Shown here piece after piece: positions 23,301 through 33,405 of a stretch of 64,000 nucleotides of DNA (positions are counted from its first letter, which is position 1; the number at the start of each line of letters is the position of its first letter). The stretch spans positions 71,379,501-71,443,500 of the forward strand of contig NC_069362.1 of the NCBI RefSeq assembly GCF_021730395.1, written 5' to 3'. Both the position numbers and the translations under genes were made by a program. This DNA comes from Mercenaria mercenaria. Its lineage: Eukaryota > Mollusca > Bivalvia > Venerida > Veneridae. The notes under the pieces were generated by a model, which was not told where the DNA came from, ran no database searches, and saw nothing but the letters and a program-made list of their open reading frames with translations.

Positions 23301-26300
23301 ACAATCGTGTAGAAAAGAAACTGTTGACAGACACACAACGTACGACGGACATAAAGTGGTCACAAAGCTCACCTTGAGCCTTTGGCTCAGGTGAGCTAAA
23401 AAGATTAAAAAACTGCATGTATGAAAGTAAAACAAGCGCTGTACTTACAATAAACACATATCCCAACCCTCCCCACCTCCCAAACCCACACTCCCCCCTC
23501 CATGAGGGCCTGTCAGAGAAAAACAGAAACTGTGCTGACAACTGTAAAATGTAAAATCCTCTTCTTACGTTTTCTATGTACATGTACTTCAACATGCTGT
23601 TTTCTGAATAATCTTGCACACAGAACCTGCAGACCTTTAAAATAATCCTTGATCAATACCACCTAAACAAAACTGTAATGAATGCAGGACTGCAGTATTA
23701 CAAGTTTCTGACATACCTTTGTATATCTGCCTGAAGATCGGCTGTCCCTCCTGTAAGCACCAGTTTGTTGTCATGGAGAGCCTGAAACAAGTAAAAGATA
23801 TTTCAAGGCTGGCCATATCATACTGGGTTCAGGTTGTTATACTGATTTGCAAGGCTTTGGTTCCATAATACTTGGGGTTACAATATCATAAGATTGTTTA
23901 AGGTCCTTTTCTATCCTACTATGATGTCATTCTGTATTTCTCTACAACATATGTCATGGAGGACCTGCCAGGGTGCAAGGCAAATCCCACTGTATACAAT
24001 TTGCTTTTATTATGGAAATACTTTGGAAACCCAAACTGTCACCAGATTTAAAGTAGTTCTGTATGTTTGATAAACAGATAGCTACTCATTGACACTGAAA
24101 TGATACATCAAGAGATAGTTTCATTAAGATATGGTCATAAATGTGGCCTCTAAATGTTAACTAACTTTTCTTTTGATTTGACCCGGTGACCTAGTTTTTT
24201 ACCCCACATGACCCAGATTCGACCTTGACCTAAAGATCCTCAAGATTAACATTCTGACTAAGTTTCATGAAGATACAGTAATAAATGTGGCCTCTAGAGT
24301 GTTAACAAGCTTTTCCTTTGATTTGACCTGGTGACCTAGTTTTTGACCCCACATGACCCAGATTTGAACTTGACCTATAGATCATCAAGATTAACATTCT
24401 GACCAAGTTTCATTAAGATATGGTCATAAATGTGGCCTCTACAGTGTTAACTAGCTTTTCCTATGTTTTGACCTGGTGACCTAGTTTTTGATCCTACATG
24501 ACCCAGATTCAGACTGGACTTTGAGATCATCATGATTAACATTCTGACCAAGTTTCATGAAGATACAGTCATAAATGTGGCCTCTACAGTGTTAACAAGC
24601 TTTTCCTTTGATTTGACCTGGTGACCTAGTTTTTGACCCCAGACAACCCAATATAGAACTCGTCCAAGATTTTACTGAGGGTAAGAATCTGACCAAGTTT
24701 CATTAAGATTGGGCCAAAATTGTGACCGTGTTAACAAGCTTTTCCTTTGATTTGATCTGGTGACCTAGTTTTTGACCCAAGATGACCCAATATCGGAATT
24801 GTCTAAGATTTTATTGAGGGTAACATTCTGACCAAGTTTCATTAAGATTGGGTCAAAATTGTGACCTCTAGAGTGCTAACAAGCTTTTCCTTTGACTTGA
24901 CCTGGTGACTTAGTTTTTGACCCCAGATGACCCAGTATCAAACTCATCCAAGATTTTATTGATGGTAAGATTCTGACCAAGTTTTATTAAGATTGGGTCA
25001 AAATTGTGAGCTCTAGAGTGTTAACAAGCTTTTCCTTTGACTTGACCAGGTGACCTGGTTTTTGACCCCAGATGACCCAATATCAAAATCATCCAAGATT
25101 TTATTGAGGATAACATTCTGACCAAATTTCATTATGACTGGGCCAAAATTGTGACCTCTAGAGTGTTAACAAGCTTTTCCTTTGATTTGAACTGGTGACC
25201 TAGTTTTTGACCCCAGATGACCCAATATCGAACTCGTCCAAGATTTTATTGAGGGTAACATTCTGACCAAGTTTCATAAAGATTAGGCCAAAATTGTGAC
25301 CTCTAGAGTGTTAACAGTCAAATTGTTGACAATGACGGACGGACCACTGACGACGACAGACGACGGACACAGGGCAATCACAAAAACTCACCTTGAGCAC
25401 TTCGTGCTCAGGTGAGCTAAAAACTGAAAAAATGCTTAGTAGCCACTTCACTGGTATTGTAATTGTTGTTGAGAATAAATAACAGCCCAGGTATAAAGTG
25501 TTAAACAATTAGCACCACTGTCATTCTTATTTGTTTTGTTTTTTTTGTCGAGTTTAATGTCGCACCAACACAATTTAGGTCATATGGCAACTTTCCAGCT
25601 TTGATGGTGGAGGAAGACCCCAACTGTCATTCTTAAGTTTAATTTCGACAATTATAAAGGTTTTGATGTAAAATAATATTATGAAATAAGCAACAATGTA
25701 AGGACTCCACCTGGTGAATTGTACATCATTATACACAAGGACTAAGACATCTTATTTGGCCAAATGACTGAAAATTGGTATATCTACATAAATGCAAAGT
25801 TTCATTAAAATCTACTATTGTGAACTTTTTCTTCAGGATTCATACAGGCTAATCCCAAAAAGGCAGTGTGTTTCAATGGTGTGAAGTGCCCATAATATCT
25901 TACTTTTCTTTACAGTTTTTATTCCGTGAACCTTGAACATTATTATTTTTTATACTATGTGTTGTTGTTGTCAGTGTTGTTACTGGTGGTGGTAGTGGTG
26001 GAACAGCAGAAGATTGTAAATTTAAATCATTCTTGTGGAATGAAATATTTCTAACATACAGTCGAATACCGTTACCTCGATATTCAAGGGACTGTAAACA
26101 TTACATCGACGTATCCGAAGTTCGACGTAACGATATCGACGATATCTGGGACTACTTTGTACTTTTGTCGGACGTCTATATTGTCATTATATCCAATGCT
26201 TTTACCAGAGAGTTTGAAAGGGGAAAGAAATAATTTAAAACGTAAATACGATTTTAATTTATTGACAAATGAAGCATCTTAATTTATTGAAATACATACA

Positions 26301-29300
26301 TACAACTTTTTAATTTTTCAAAATATACATTTAAACATTAACATTTTTATTCCTTCCATAAACAAGTCTGAATGCAGCGATAATGTTCCTAGTTGAGTAG
26401 TCATTTTAACTGTGCTTCAATAACGAAATTTTGCCAGTAAAATACGCATATTATTACTCAATACTAAATGGCAGAATTTTACCCCGTCAAACAGAAAATA
26501 TTTCATCCAAATTAGTTGTTACATTGGAAACAGCTTTCCTGCTTTTATAAGACTAATTATTTTGAGTTAAGTAACCTTTTGACATTTAAACTGGATAAAA
26601 GATTAATTAACAAAAAAAACCCTACACAAACTGACTTGAATATGATTAATACATCGCCGGACAACAATAGGTTTATTTTCACACCTTACAAATAACATGG
26701 ATATTTTTTGACAATCTGTGATATCGACAAAACCAGGTGTAAAAACTGTATAGGTAAGTTGACGGGACTGAAAAATCTCATCGAGCTAAACAAAATATCG
26801 AGCTAATAGTATCGAGGTAATGATAAATAATTACATTAAGATAAAAAGGAAAAAATCGGGACCGACTCAAACACATCGTACTAACCGGAGTATCAAGCTA
26901 ACCGATATCGAGGTAACGATATTCAACTGTATCTCACTTTTAGCATGTGATTTTACTCTAGTCTTGTCCATGTTTCCAATGTCAAACTGTTCTTTCATAC
27001 AATTCATACTCTGCTCTGTATTTATCAACTGTATTGCATAAATTTCAACCAGTACACCAATAAAGTAAAAATAATTTTGTAATTTTGTGTACTGTATAGT
27101 CAAAAAATATGAATATACAATGTACAGACTCCTACATAAAGCAAACAAGAAATAGGCTGATAAGAAAACACTTACAGAATAGATGAGAAACTTAAGACTG
27201 TCTCCCAGTGCCTGTTTACATCGGATCAAGTAGTCAATGGCAACAGTATGCCAGTTCTGTAGAGACTCAACTAATGTAGTAGGGAGCTCCCCATAATCAG
27301 ACACATCCTGAGTTTTTAGAGGTTTGACAATGTCTGAGCAGTACTCATCCAAATCTGTTCTAAATCTGCATTGCTGTTAAGAATTATAATATGATCAACA
27401 GAATATAATATATAAGAGATTACAAACGACAAGAAACATGAAACTTTCCATAAAAACCAGGCTTTCAAACTTTGCATTAAGCTAGCATGTAATGTTTAAG
27501 GACACAGATTCCCCCACATACTGTGCCATCTTCTTAAAAGCAAAGTTTTTAGTTTTGCTGTTTTGTTTTGTTGGGTTAAATGTCGCACTAACACAATTAT
27601 AGGTCATATGGCGACTTTTCAGCTTTGATGATGGAGGAAGACCCCTGGTGCCCCTTTGTGCATTTTTCATCACGGACGGGCACCTGCGTAGAACCACCAA
27701 CCTTCCATAAGCCAGCTGGATGGTTTCCTTACATAAGGAATTCAATGCCCCAAGTCAGTTGAAGTGAAGGTCAAACCCACATCAGTGAGGGGTAAGTGAT
27801 CACTCAGTAAAGTAGGCCCTATAAAGTTTTTAGTATAGACCGTCTTCATATGAAGGATATTCAACTAAATGTTTGAAGCCAACTGTATTCAGATAAGGTT
27901 GACCGTTGTTCATCTGAGCAACTTTGAATCCATTCTTTCAACAAGGGTGCAATAGTCACTGCAATAGTCACAAAATACGCCCATTGAGAGTTTGTTAGAA
28001 GAAAAGTTTTTGTACAAGTTTTGCTCTGGACAGTCATTCTTGAATTTGACCTTTAACCTCTAAGTGTGCCTTGACCTTAGATCAAGGGACTTGGTTCTTG
28101 TGCATGACACTCCGTCTCATGGTGGTGAACATTTGTGCCAAGTTACATCAAAGTCCCTCCATGCACAAAGGAGAAATGCTCTGGACAAAGTCATTCTTGT
28201 ATCTGACCTTTGACCTCTAAGTCTGACCTTGACCTAGGGGCCTGACTCTTGGCATAACACTTCTTTCTCATGGTGGTGAACATTTGTGCTAACACACATC
28301 AAAATCACTCCATGCATGAAGAAGAAATACTCCAGACAAAGTCATTCTTGTATCTGACCTTTGGCCTCTAAGTGTGACTTTGACCTTAGATCAAGGGACC
28401 AAGTTCTTGCTCAAGACATTCCCTCTCACGGTGGTGAACATTTATGCCAAGTTACATCAAGTCAGAATGTTCACCTTGATGATATTAAGGTCAAGTTTGA
28501 GTATATTCGAGCTAAAAAAGGATACAGATCTAGAGTTTGTTCCTGGCTTGAGAGAAAACAGAGTAGGTATTTTGTTACTTCACTCTGGTCACTGGCATTC
28601 TCACCCACATGTACACTGTAGTAATAGCAGCCATACTTCTCCTCATTTTCCTCACCACCTGCACTGAAATTAGAGGTACAGTTTGGGATAAATTCAATAA
28701 GTCTATCAAATTTTTGAAGAAATAAAAATAGATTTAAGATTTTAATCATAAACAAGAGGGCCATGAAGGCCCTGTATTGCTCACTTGACCTGTTGACCTA
28801 AAGATCATCAAGATTAACATTCTGACCAAGTTTCATTGAGATATGGTCATAAGCAGGGTTTTCCCTCGGGATTTTTATTTGGGAGTCCATGGACTCCCAT
28901 GGCTGCTAATTTAAGGGTCCCTAATAATTTTGGGGGTCCACAAATTATTGATCTTGAAAATGGACATTATTACTAAAAAAAATTATCCTAAAACCGAATG
29001 AACTTGTATCTTTTTAATTTAGATAGCAGCTGATTCAATATTTCGGAATGGTATCTTTCAAAATGGCATGAGCTTCTCAATCCAGACTGATAACAAAAGG
29101 TGTGACAGTCTTTTTGTTATGATCAACTAGCCAGTAATTACCGGCAATTAAGTGTCACCTCGTGTCAGTTATGTTGTTCACAGTTTGATCTCGGTTAAAG
29201 ATAATACTCGATCCTTAATTAGTATAATAATTTTTGTGATTTATTAATATTTTTTCATCAAAATACTTTAAATTTAAATGAAATTAATTTTGTTTAATAG

Positions 29301-32300
29301 AAAAATAAACCATTCGATCTTTTACGGAACGTAACGGCAATCTGAGATTTTAGCGGTGTCAGTTAGCGCGGAGAGTAGTTTCCCTTTACCAAAATGGCGA
29401 ACATCGGTAACAAAACTTGTTTTGAAGTTGGAAAATCATCTATACCTGTGTATAATGAGCACCCACGATTCGGGGATGGTCCCGGTGGTAAAAAAACTGC
29501 GCATTTTACGTGGGTATCTGCGCAAAGGAGGCTTCAGTGCAAAGGAGTTTCATGACCGATTTTGCGGGTCCAGTGGACGCAGAGGCACTACAAAATGCGA
29601 GTTCAAAGCAGTCAAAGCGCGTCAGGGACACAGAAAACCTGCATCCGTGAACACCCTGCATAAGTGTTAACTAGCTTTTCCTATGATTTGACCCGGTGAC
29701 CTAGTTTTTTACCCCACATGACCCAGATTCGACCTTGACCTAAAGATCATCAAGATTAACATTCTGACCAGGTTTCATGAAGATACAGTCATAAATGTGG
29801 CCTCTAGAGAGTTAACAAGATTTTCCTTTGATTTGACCTGGTGACCTAAGTTTTTTATCCCACCTGACCTAGATTTAAACATTAACTATACATGTACATT
29901 CAATAAGTCTATCAAATTTTTGAAGAAATAAAAATAGATTTAAGATTTTAATCATAAACAAGAGGGCAATGAAGGCCCTGTATCGCTCACTTGACCTGTT
30001 GACCTAAAGATCATCAAGATTAACATTCTGAAAGAGTTTCATTAAGATATGGTCATACATGTAGCCTCTACAGTGTTAACTAGCTTTTCCTTTGATTTGA
30101 CCTGGTAACCTAGTTTTTGACCCTACATGAGCCAGATTCAAACTGGACCTTGAGATCATCAAGATTAACATTCTGACAATGTTTCATTAAGATATAGTCA
30201 TAAATGTGGCCTCTAAAGTGTAAACTAGCTTTTCATTTGATTTGACCCAGTGACCTAGTTTTGTACCCAACATGACCCAGATTCAAATATGACCTAAAGA
30301 ACACCAAGACGAACATTCTGACTAAGTTGCATGAAGATACATTCATAAATGTGGCCTCTAGACTGTTAACAAGCTTTTCCTTTGATTTGACTCTGTGACC
30401 TAGATTCTGACCCCTCATGACCCAGATTCGAACTTGACCTAAAGATCATCAAGATTAACATTCTGACCAAGATTCATGAAGATACAGTCATAAATGTGGC
30501 CTCTAGAGTGTTAACAAGCTTTTCCGTTGATTGACCTAGTGACCTAGCTTTTTACACCACCTGTCATAGATTTGAACATGAACTATAGATCATCAAGATT
30601 AACATTCTGACTTAGTCTCATCAAGATAAGGTCATACATGTGGCCTCTGCAGTGTTTACTAGCTTTTCCTTTGATTTGACCTGGTGACCGAGTTTTTGAC
30701 CCTACATGACCCAGATTTAAACTGGACCTTGAAAACATCAGGATTAACATTCTGACCAGGTTTCATGAAGATACAGTCATAAATGTGGCCTCTATAGTGT
30801 TAACAAGCTTTTTCTTTGACTTGACCTGGTGACCTAGTTTTTGACCCCAGGTGACCCAATATTGAACTCGTCTAAGACTTTATTGAGGGTAACATTCTGA
30901 CCAAGTTTCATTAAGATTGGACCAAAATTGTGACTTCTAGAGTGTTAATAAGCCTTTCCTTTGATTTGACCTGGTGACCTAGTTTTTGACCCCAGATGAC
31001 CCAATATCAAATTTGTCCAAGATGTTATTGAGGGTAAATTCTGACCAAGTTTCATTAAGATTGAGCCAAAATTGTGACCTCTAGAGTGTTAACAAGCTTT
31101 TCCTTTGATATGACCTGGTGACCTAGTTTTTGATCCCAGATGACCCAATATCAATCCCCTTCCAAGATTTTATTGAGGGTAACATTCTGACCAAGATTCA
31201 TTAAGATTGGGCCAAAATTGTGACCTCCAGAGTGTTAACAGTCAAATTGTTGACGACGATCTTTTATTTTCATTTAAATGACAAAATTTGTAAGCTGAGG
31301 TAAAGCATGTTTCTGTGAGAAGAAACCTGCAATACAGCTTCTAAACACGTCATGTTTATCTGGAAAAGGATTTCAAGTGCTGAATGGGAAATGAGAAAAC
31401 GTTGATAAAACAATCCTCATCAGGAATTCTTAAATGCTTTCACACTATCTACCAGGTATGTGTAAACCCACTATGAGACACTGTACTTAAAAGCCTGATG
31501 AAAAGTGAACTGATATGCAATAATTAGCCACTTCACAAAGACATTTTGTGATACTTTTTTCCGTTCTTGAAAATAGAAAGGGAATGACCAAAACTGTACA
31601 AGATAACAATACGCACCCAAAACAAATCAACAAAAATTACACAAGAGATAATGGTAAAACGCATAAGGGCTCCCCTTACTCGAGACTTAAACACTAAGGT
31701 ATTAAGTATGCTGTCACTGTACCTTTGACAGTTCATTCTTTTTGTTTTCCATTCAAAAGGCAAATGCTGACACATAATGCAAAACTAGATTTATCCCAAA
31801 ACTTTTTGGAAGGATTTATACTAGATAAGTGTCCTTCATGATACCGAGCTGGGCCAGAATTTAATTTTTTGTACTCGAAAAATTTTTGAAGTTAAGATAC
31901 GAAAATGGACACTATGGAAGACGACTGTCCTAACAGACAGACTGATGCATATTCACAACTCCAATATTGCCCGCATACTTTGTCCTAACAATAATTATGT
32001 GCATGTTCACTTCATGTTCACATGGTATACAAAATTTCGTTTGTAATGAAAGAAAACCACGACCAAGAGAGGGACAATTGACAGATAACTCACTATATCA
32101 CTCTGGGATCTTCAACACCTGTGGCATTTAAATTCAAAGTATACAAATCTTTTACCATATGCGAACAGTAATGCTGGAACAATTAGATGCTGGAACAATT
32201 AGATGTAAACAGTGATGCTGGAACAATTAAGAAAGCCCACTTTTACATTTCAGATAAAAAAGTATTGTACTTCCAATATGTAGGTACATGTATATTGTAT

Positions 32301-32444
32301 TGTAGAACTTCAAACCTTAAATCAACAGTTATAACTGTGCCAACATCAGGATACATTATACCCTTCTCAAGTCTCTGGGAAAATACATTCTGTAGTTCTA
32401 CTGACTGTTCTGGCTCACAACTTGTCTTTAATAACTTCAATTCT
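17201..32444 (-). CDS. C17orf75: C17orf75 (Njmu-R1) homologue, eight 3' exons, N-terminus not found
   Basis: In vertebrates this protein joins WDR11 and FAM91A1 at the trans-Golgi network and, with TBC1D23, helps capture endosome-derived vesicles. Eight minus-strand exons, all with AG acceptors and GT donors, have codon phases that fit at every junction; together they give 1015 bases, about 337 residues plus stop, against about 396 in human. Landmarks recalled from the human protein match in order: EKYGCYYYSVHV (human RVGCYYCLF), FRTDLDEY (FRLELDKY), ADIQRFYNACSL (RDINRFLSVASL), NRFCEEW (NRFCEDW), EAFKLK (ENFKLK), LKRLLREAENDYYALYR (LKRFIRQAEMNHYALFK) and VFLRDSGNCEILL (MFLKNCGSGDILL). The missing first 60-80 residues, poorly conserved and serine/acid-rich in human, must lie above 32444 or outside the window. 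Introns are filled with mobile elements. The gene looks intact where visible. Confidence 0.93.
17350..17450 (+). repeat. Interspersed repeat fragment (GATGGTGGAGGAAGACCC family)
   Basis: Shares TTGATGGTGGAGGAAGACCC with copies at 25545 and 27556. Likely a SINE fragment in the last intron. Confidence 0.6.
17903..18342 (+). mobile_element. Tandem-core repeat (GCTGTC / GACT family), short
   Basis: Starts ACAAGAGCTGTCCGTAAGAC (hairpin GCTGTC/GACAGC) and ends AGAGTCGAGCTAAAAA. The core has only about two units of about 150 bp (GGGGATTTTTTCTCCTGGTG landmarks). In the last intron of the host gene. Confidence 0.85.
18510..18785. repeat. Degenerate tandem-core repeat remnant
   Basis: Contains CTGTCTGTCCGTCTGTC, a short core-like segment (TTTAAACTTGGCATATAGG) and CCCTTCGGGCATATATTGCC, resembling the ends of other families. 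Boundaries unclear. Confidence 0.45.
18901..18971 (-). CDS. C17orf75: C17orf75 homologue, seventh exon found
   Basis: 71 bp, FIQTMNTLKRLLREAENDYY then ALY and two bases of arginine. It matches IQDTNNLKRFIRQAEMNHYA in human. Acceptor TTGCAG, donor GTATTG. Confidence 0.93.
19275..20075. repeat. Diverged tandem array, units of about 140-160 bp
   Basis: Recurring segments such as TGAAAATCA.TGAAC.GG.ACATG and GCCATAACT, ending in CATACAGACATACAGC and a GTGGGAGACATAATTA end like the GTCTCCC family (6382). Intronic. Confidence 0.55.
20163..20266 (-). CDS. C17orf75: C17orf75 homologue, sixth exon found
   Basis: 104 bp, CNRFCEEWANAINRPEFQDQ then PARQKQVIEAFKLK. Acceptor TTTTTGCAG, donor GTAAAT. A tandem-core repeat begins only about 25 bases upstream of the acceptor, at 20291. 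Confidence 0.93.
20291..20992 (+). mobile_element. Tandem-core repeat (GCTGTC / GACTATTC family)
   Basis: Begins AACAAGAGCTGTCTGTAAGA and CTCGACTATTC; three or four core units resemble those at 7285-7951. The GCCGACACCGATGCC run and GAATAGCTAGACTA are present, but the last few 3' bases are replaced by the next element, which starts at 20994. Confidence 0.85.
20994..22180 (+). mobile_element. Tandem-core repeat (GCACC / CTCATCTGA family)
   Basis: Starts AACAAGAGCACCGCCTTGCG with hairpin GCACC/GGGTGC, then GCTCATCTGACTTTTTT, which is the inverse complement of the 3' end AAAAAATCAGATGAGC followed by TAAAAA. Six core units of about 175 bp (TTATGATGGTGAA at about 21148, 21316, 21494, 21668, 21842, 22018). 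Intronic. Confidence 0.9.
22677..22861 (-). CDS. C17orf75: C17orf75 homologue, fifth exon found
   Basis: 185 bp starting with FYNACSLSDILIQLRDTR and ending in DSN plus one base. The middle (GSVDLLVDVDSRQTDAQNTL) is less conserved and somewhat longer than in human. Acceptor TTTTCAG, donor GTAAAC. Confidence 0.9.
22974..23402 (+). mobile_element. Tandem-core repeat (AGGGTC / GCTCACC family), short
   Basis: 5' end AACAAGAGGGTCATAAAGAC with hairpin AGGGTC/GACCCT, then TTGCTCACCT. 3' end GCTCACCTTGAGCCTTTGGC then TCAGGTGAGCTAAAAA. Core of about two units. Confidence 0.85.
23717..23781 (-). CDS. C17orf75: C17orf75 homologue, fourth exon found
   Basis: 65 bp, ALHDNKLVLTGGTADLQADI then Q and two bases of an arginine codon. 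Acceptor TTTCAG, donor GTATGT. Confidence 0.9.
24110..25423 (+). mobile_element. Tandem-core repeat (GCTCACC family), long array
   Basis: About eight units of about 144 bp (GACCTAGTTTTTGACCCC landmarks), then ACGGACGGACCACTGACGAC and the 3' end CACTTCGTGCTCAGGTGAGC TAAAAA. No clear 5' hairpin is seen, so the 5' end is probably lost. Confidence 0.85.
25545..25625 (+). repeat. Interspersed repeat fragment, truncated
   Basis: TTAATGTCGCACCAACACAA and onward to GATGGTGGAGGAAGACCCC matches the first third of the copy at 27556. Confidence 0.7.
26059..26929. mobile_element. Pogo/Tigger-like non-autonomous transposon, 871 bp
   Basis: The ends CAGTCGAATACCGTTACCTC and (inverse) CAGTTGAATATCGTTACCTC are flanked by TA on both sides. 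The subterminal parts carry repeated TATCGAG/GATATCG motifs. TA target and CAGT ends fit the pogo branch of Tc1/mariner. No transposase. Intronic. Confidence 0.85.
27176..27365 (-). CDS. C17orf75: C17orf75 homologue, third exon found
   Basis: 190 bp: one base completing leucine, then 63 codons from FRTDLDEYCSDIVKPLKTQ to DSLKFLIYS. Donor GTAAGT. It aligns with FRLELDKYIQGLKNN through KLTFLLHA of human. Confidence 0.92.
27556..27815 (+). repeat. Interspersed repeat, fuller copy (probable SINE)
   Basis: Begins TTAAATGTCGCACTAACACA, passes GGAGGAAGACCCCTGGTGCC and GACGGGCACCTGCGTAGAAC and ends near GTGAGGGGTAAGTGATC. Partial copies occur at 17350 and 25545. No RNA polymerase III boxes were recognised, so the SINE label is tentative. 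Confidence 0.6.
27942..28519 (+). mobile_element. Tandem-core repeat abutting an exon
   Basis: Starts ACAAGGGTGCAATAGTCACT and ends ATATTCGAGCTAAAAAA. About three units of about 155 bp (GACCTTTGACCTCTAAGTGT; CTCATGGTGGTGAACATTTG). Its 3' end lies six bases inside the intron next to the exon at 28526-28663. Confidence 0.8.
28526..28663 (-). CDS. C17orf75: C17orf75 homologue, second exon found
   Basis: 138 bp. It carries EEKYGCYYYSVHV and TKYLLCFLSSQEQTLDL, matching GCYYCLF..YVVCFLGGSEKGLEL in human. The donor GTATCC is followed after six intron bases by the end of a tandem-core repeat, so an insertion landed almost on the splice site without destroying it. Confidence 0.9.
28691..31255 (+). 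repeat. Intronic tandem duplication, two units
   Basis: 28691-28785 (ATTCAATAAGTCTATCAAAT through AACAAGAGGGCCATGAAGGC) recurs at 29894-29990 almost unchanged. Each unit holds unique intron sequence plus an AGGGCC-family tandem-core repeat (5' ends at 28753 and 29957). Unit 1 carries the extra insertion 28857-29660; unit 2 does not and has about ten core copies. Unit 2 ends abruptly near 31255 at GTTGACGACGA, without the 3' hairpin. Confidence 0.8.
28857..29660. mobile_element. Insertion with GCAGGGT ends, carrying a piece of the TA-flanked element
   Basis: The ends GCAGGGTTTTCC and (inverse) GCAGGGTGTTCACGGATG sit between ATAA and ATAA in a tandem-core array that is continuous in the second unit. 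The interior from about 29025 to 29530 matches 34925-34957 plus 36072-36540, the body of the TA-flanked element. In this copy the site of that element's nested insertion is empty. The ATAA may not be a true duplication, since some array bases are missing to the right. Confidence 0.6.
31256..32315. other. Intron, no feature recognised
   Basis: AT-rich. On the minus strand 31389-31419 reads CCTGATGAGGATTG..ATCAACGTTTTC, faintly like a decayed hammerhead/Penelope motif. Nothing else. Confidence 0.4.
32316..32444 (-). CDS. C17orf75: C17orf75 homologue, first exon found
   Basis: 129 bp, entering with one base and leaving with two. It encodes ELKLLKTSCEPEQSVELQNV and then FSQRLEKGIMYPDVGTVITV, matching the human stretch ELRSFIAKRLSRGAVFEGLG. 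Acceptor TTTCAG, donor AAG|GTTTGA, a weak but acceptable site. Confidence 0.85.
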
Positions 32445-32739
32445 CTGAAATTACAAAACTGAACATTACAGTTTCGTTTTGATTAATATTAACAGCTTAA
32501 AGAGACAGATTTTGGCTCAAAATGATCATTCTTTAAAACTGAAGTTTGGACATATTATTAACACGAGTTTTTGTTTTTAAACCATCTCAAAAAAAATTGA
32601 AATCAAGAAAAGAAAATCATGTCGGTAATCGAATCGGGGCCAATCCGCAACAAAAACTTTCCTACCTTCTTGACCACTACACCATGAAGGAATATGTACT
32701 TAACGACCATTAAATATAAAGCTTTACAATTAAGACAGT

Positions 32740-33211
32740 TTACCTGAAAACATTTAGTAAAGTAATTCCTGAGAAACATGCTTACTTGCAAAACTTTAAG
32801 AAAAATTTCTATGATAAAAAGGGGCATAGTTATGACAAAATAAAAGCTAGAGTTATGCAACTTGTCCTGGCAGGTCATCTCATGATGCCGAAGACGGATG
32901 AAATCAAAAAGCATTTGGGCCTAGTAGATTCTGAGAAACCTGCTTACATGCAAAACTTTAATCTGAAATTTTAAGTTAGAAAGGGGCATAATTTTGACAA
33001 AATAGAAGCTAGAGTTATGTTACTTGTCCTTGAAGATCATCTAATGATGTCTAAGACATGTGTGAAGTTTGAAAGCATTTGGCCTAACAGTTGTCAAGAA
33101 ACCTGCTTACATACAATACTTTCATGATACAGACACAGACACCAATCAAAGGATAATCAGAACAGCTCTACTTTTTGAAAAAAATTCAAAAACTGGTATT
33201 CGAGCTAAAAA
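32740..33211 (+). mobile_element. Tandem-core repeat, short, 5' end lost
   Basis: Two to three units of about 155 bp (AAAGGGGCATAATTTTGACA; CTTGTCCTTGAAGATCATCT) ending TATTCGAGCTAAAAA. Confidence 0.75.
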
Positions 33212-33405
33212 TCAGAAAAAAACAACTAATTCTCATGTGTTTTCATAACATATTATCTGTCAGTAACTAAGTTTCAAAGCCATCTTAAGAAATATAGCAA
33301 TGATATACTGACATCTAAAATTTTTTTCCTTTTTTTGTTGTTGTACAATCTAGAGGTCAGTACCTTTAAAAAGATAATGTAAGTTTAAGATCAGAAGACA
33401 TGTAC

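Noticed and set aside
28857-28860. ATAA as a proven 4-bp target duplication
   Set aside because: Array bases present in sister units are missing on the right side, so the ATAA match may be chance.
29356-29670. A 104-residue + strand protein
   Set aside because: It lies over the end of a TA-flanked transposon copy and an array boundary; the matching region at 36400-36540 has no corresponding frame.
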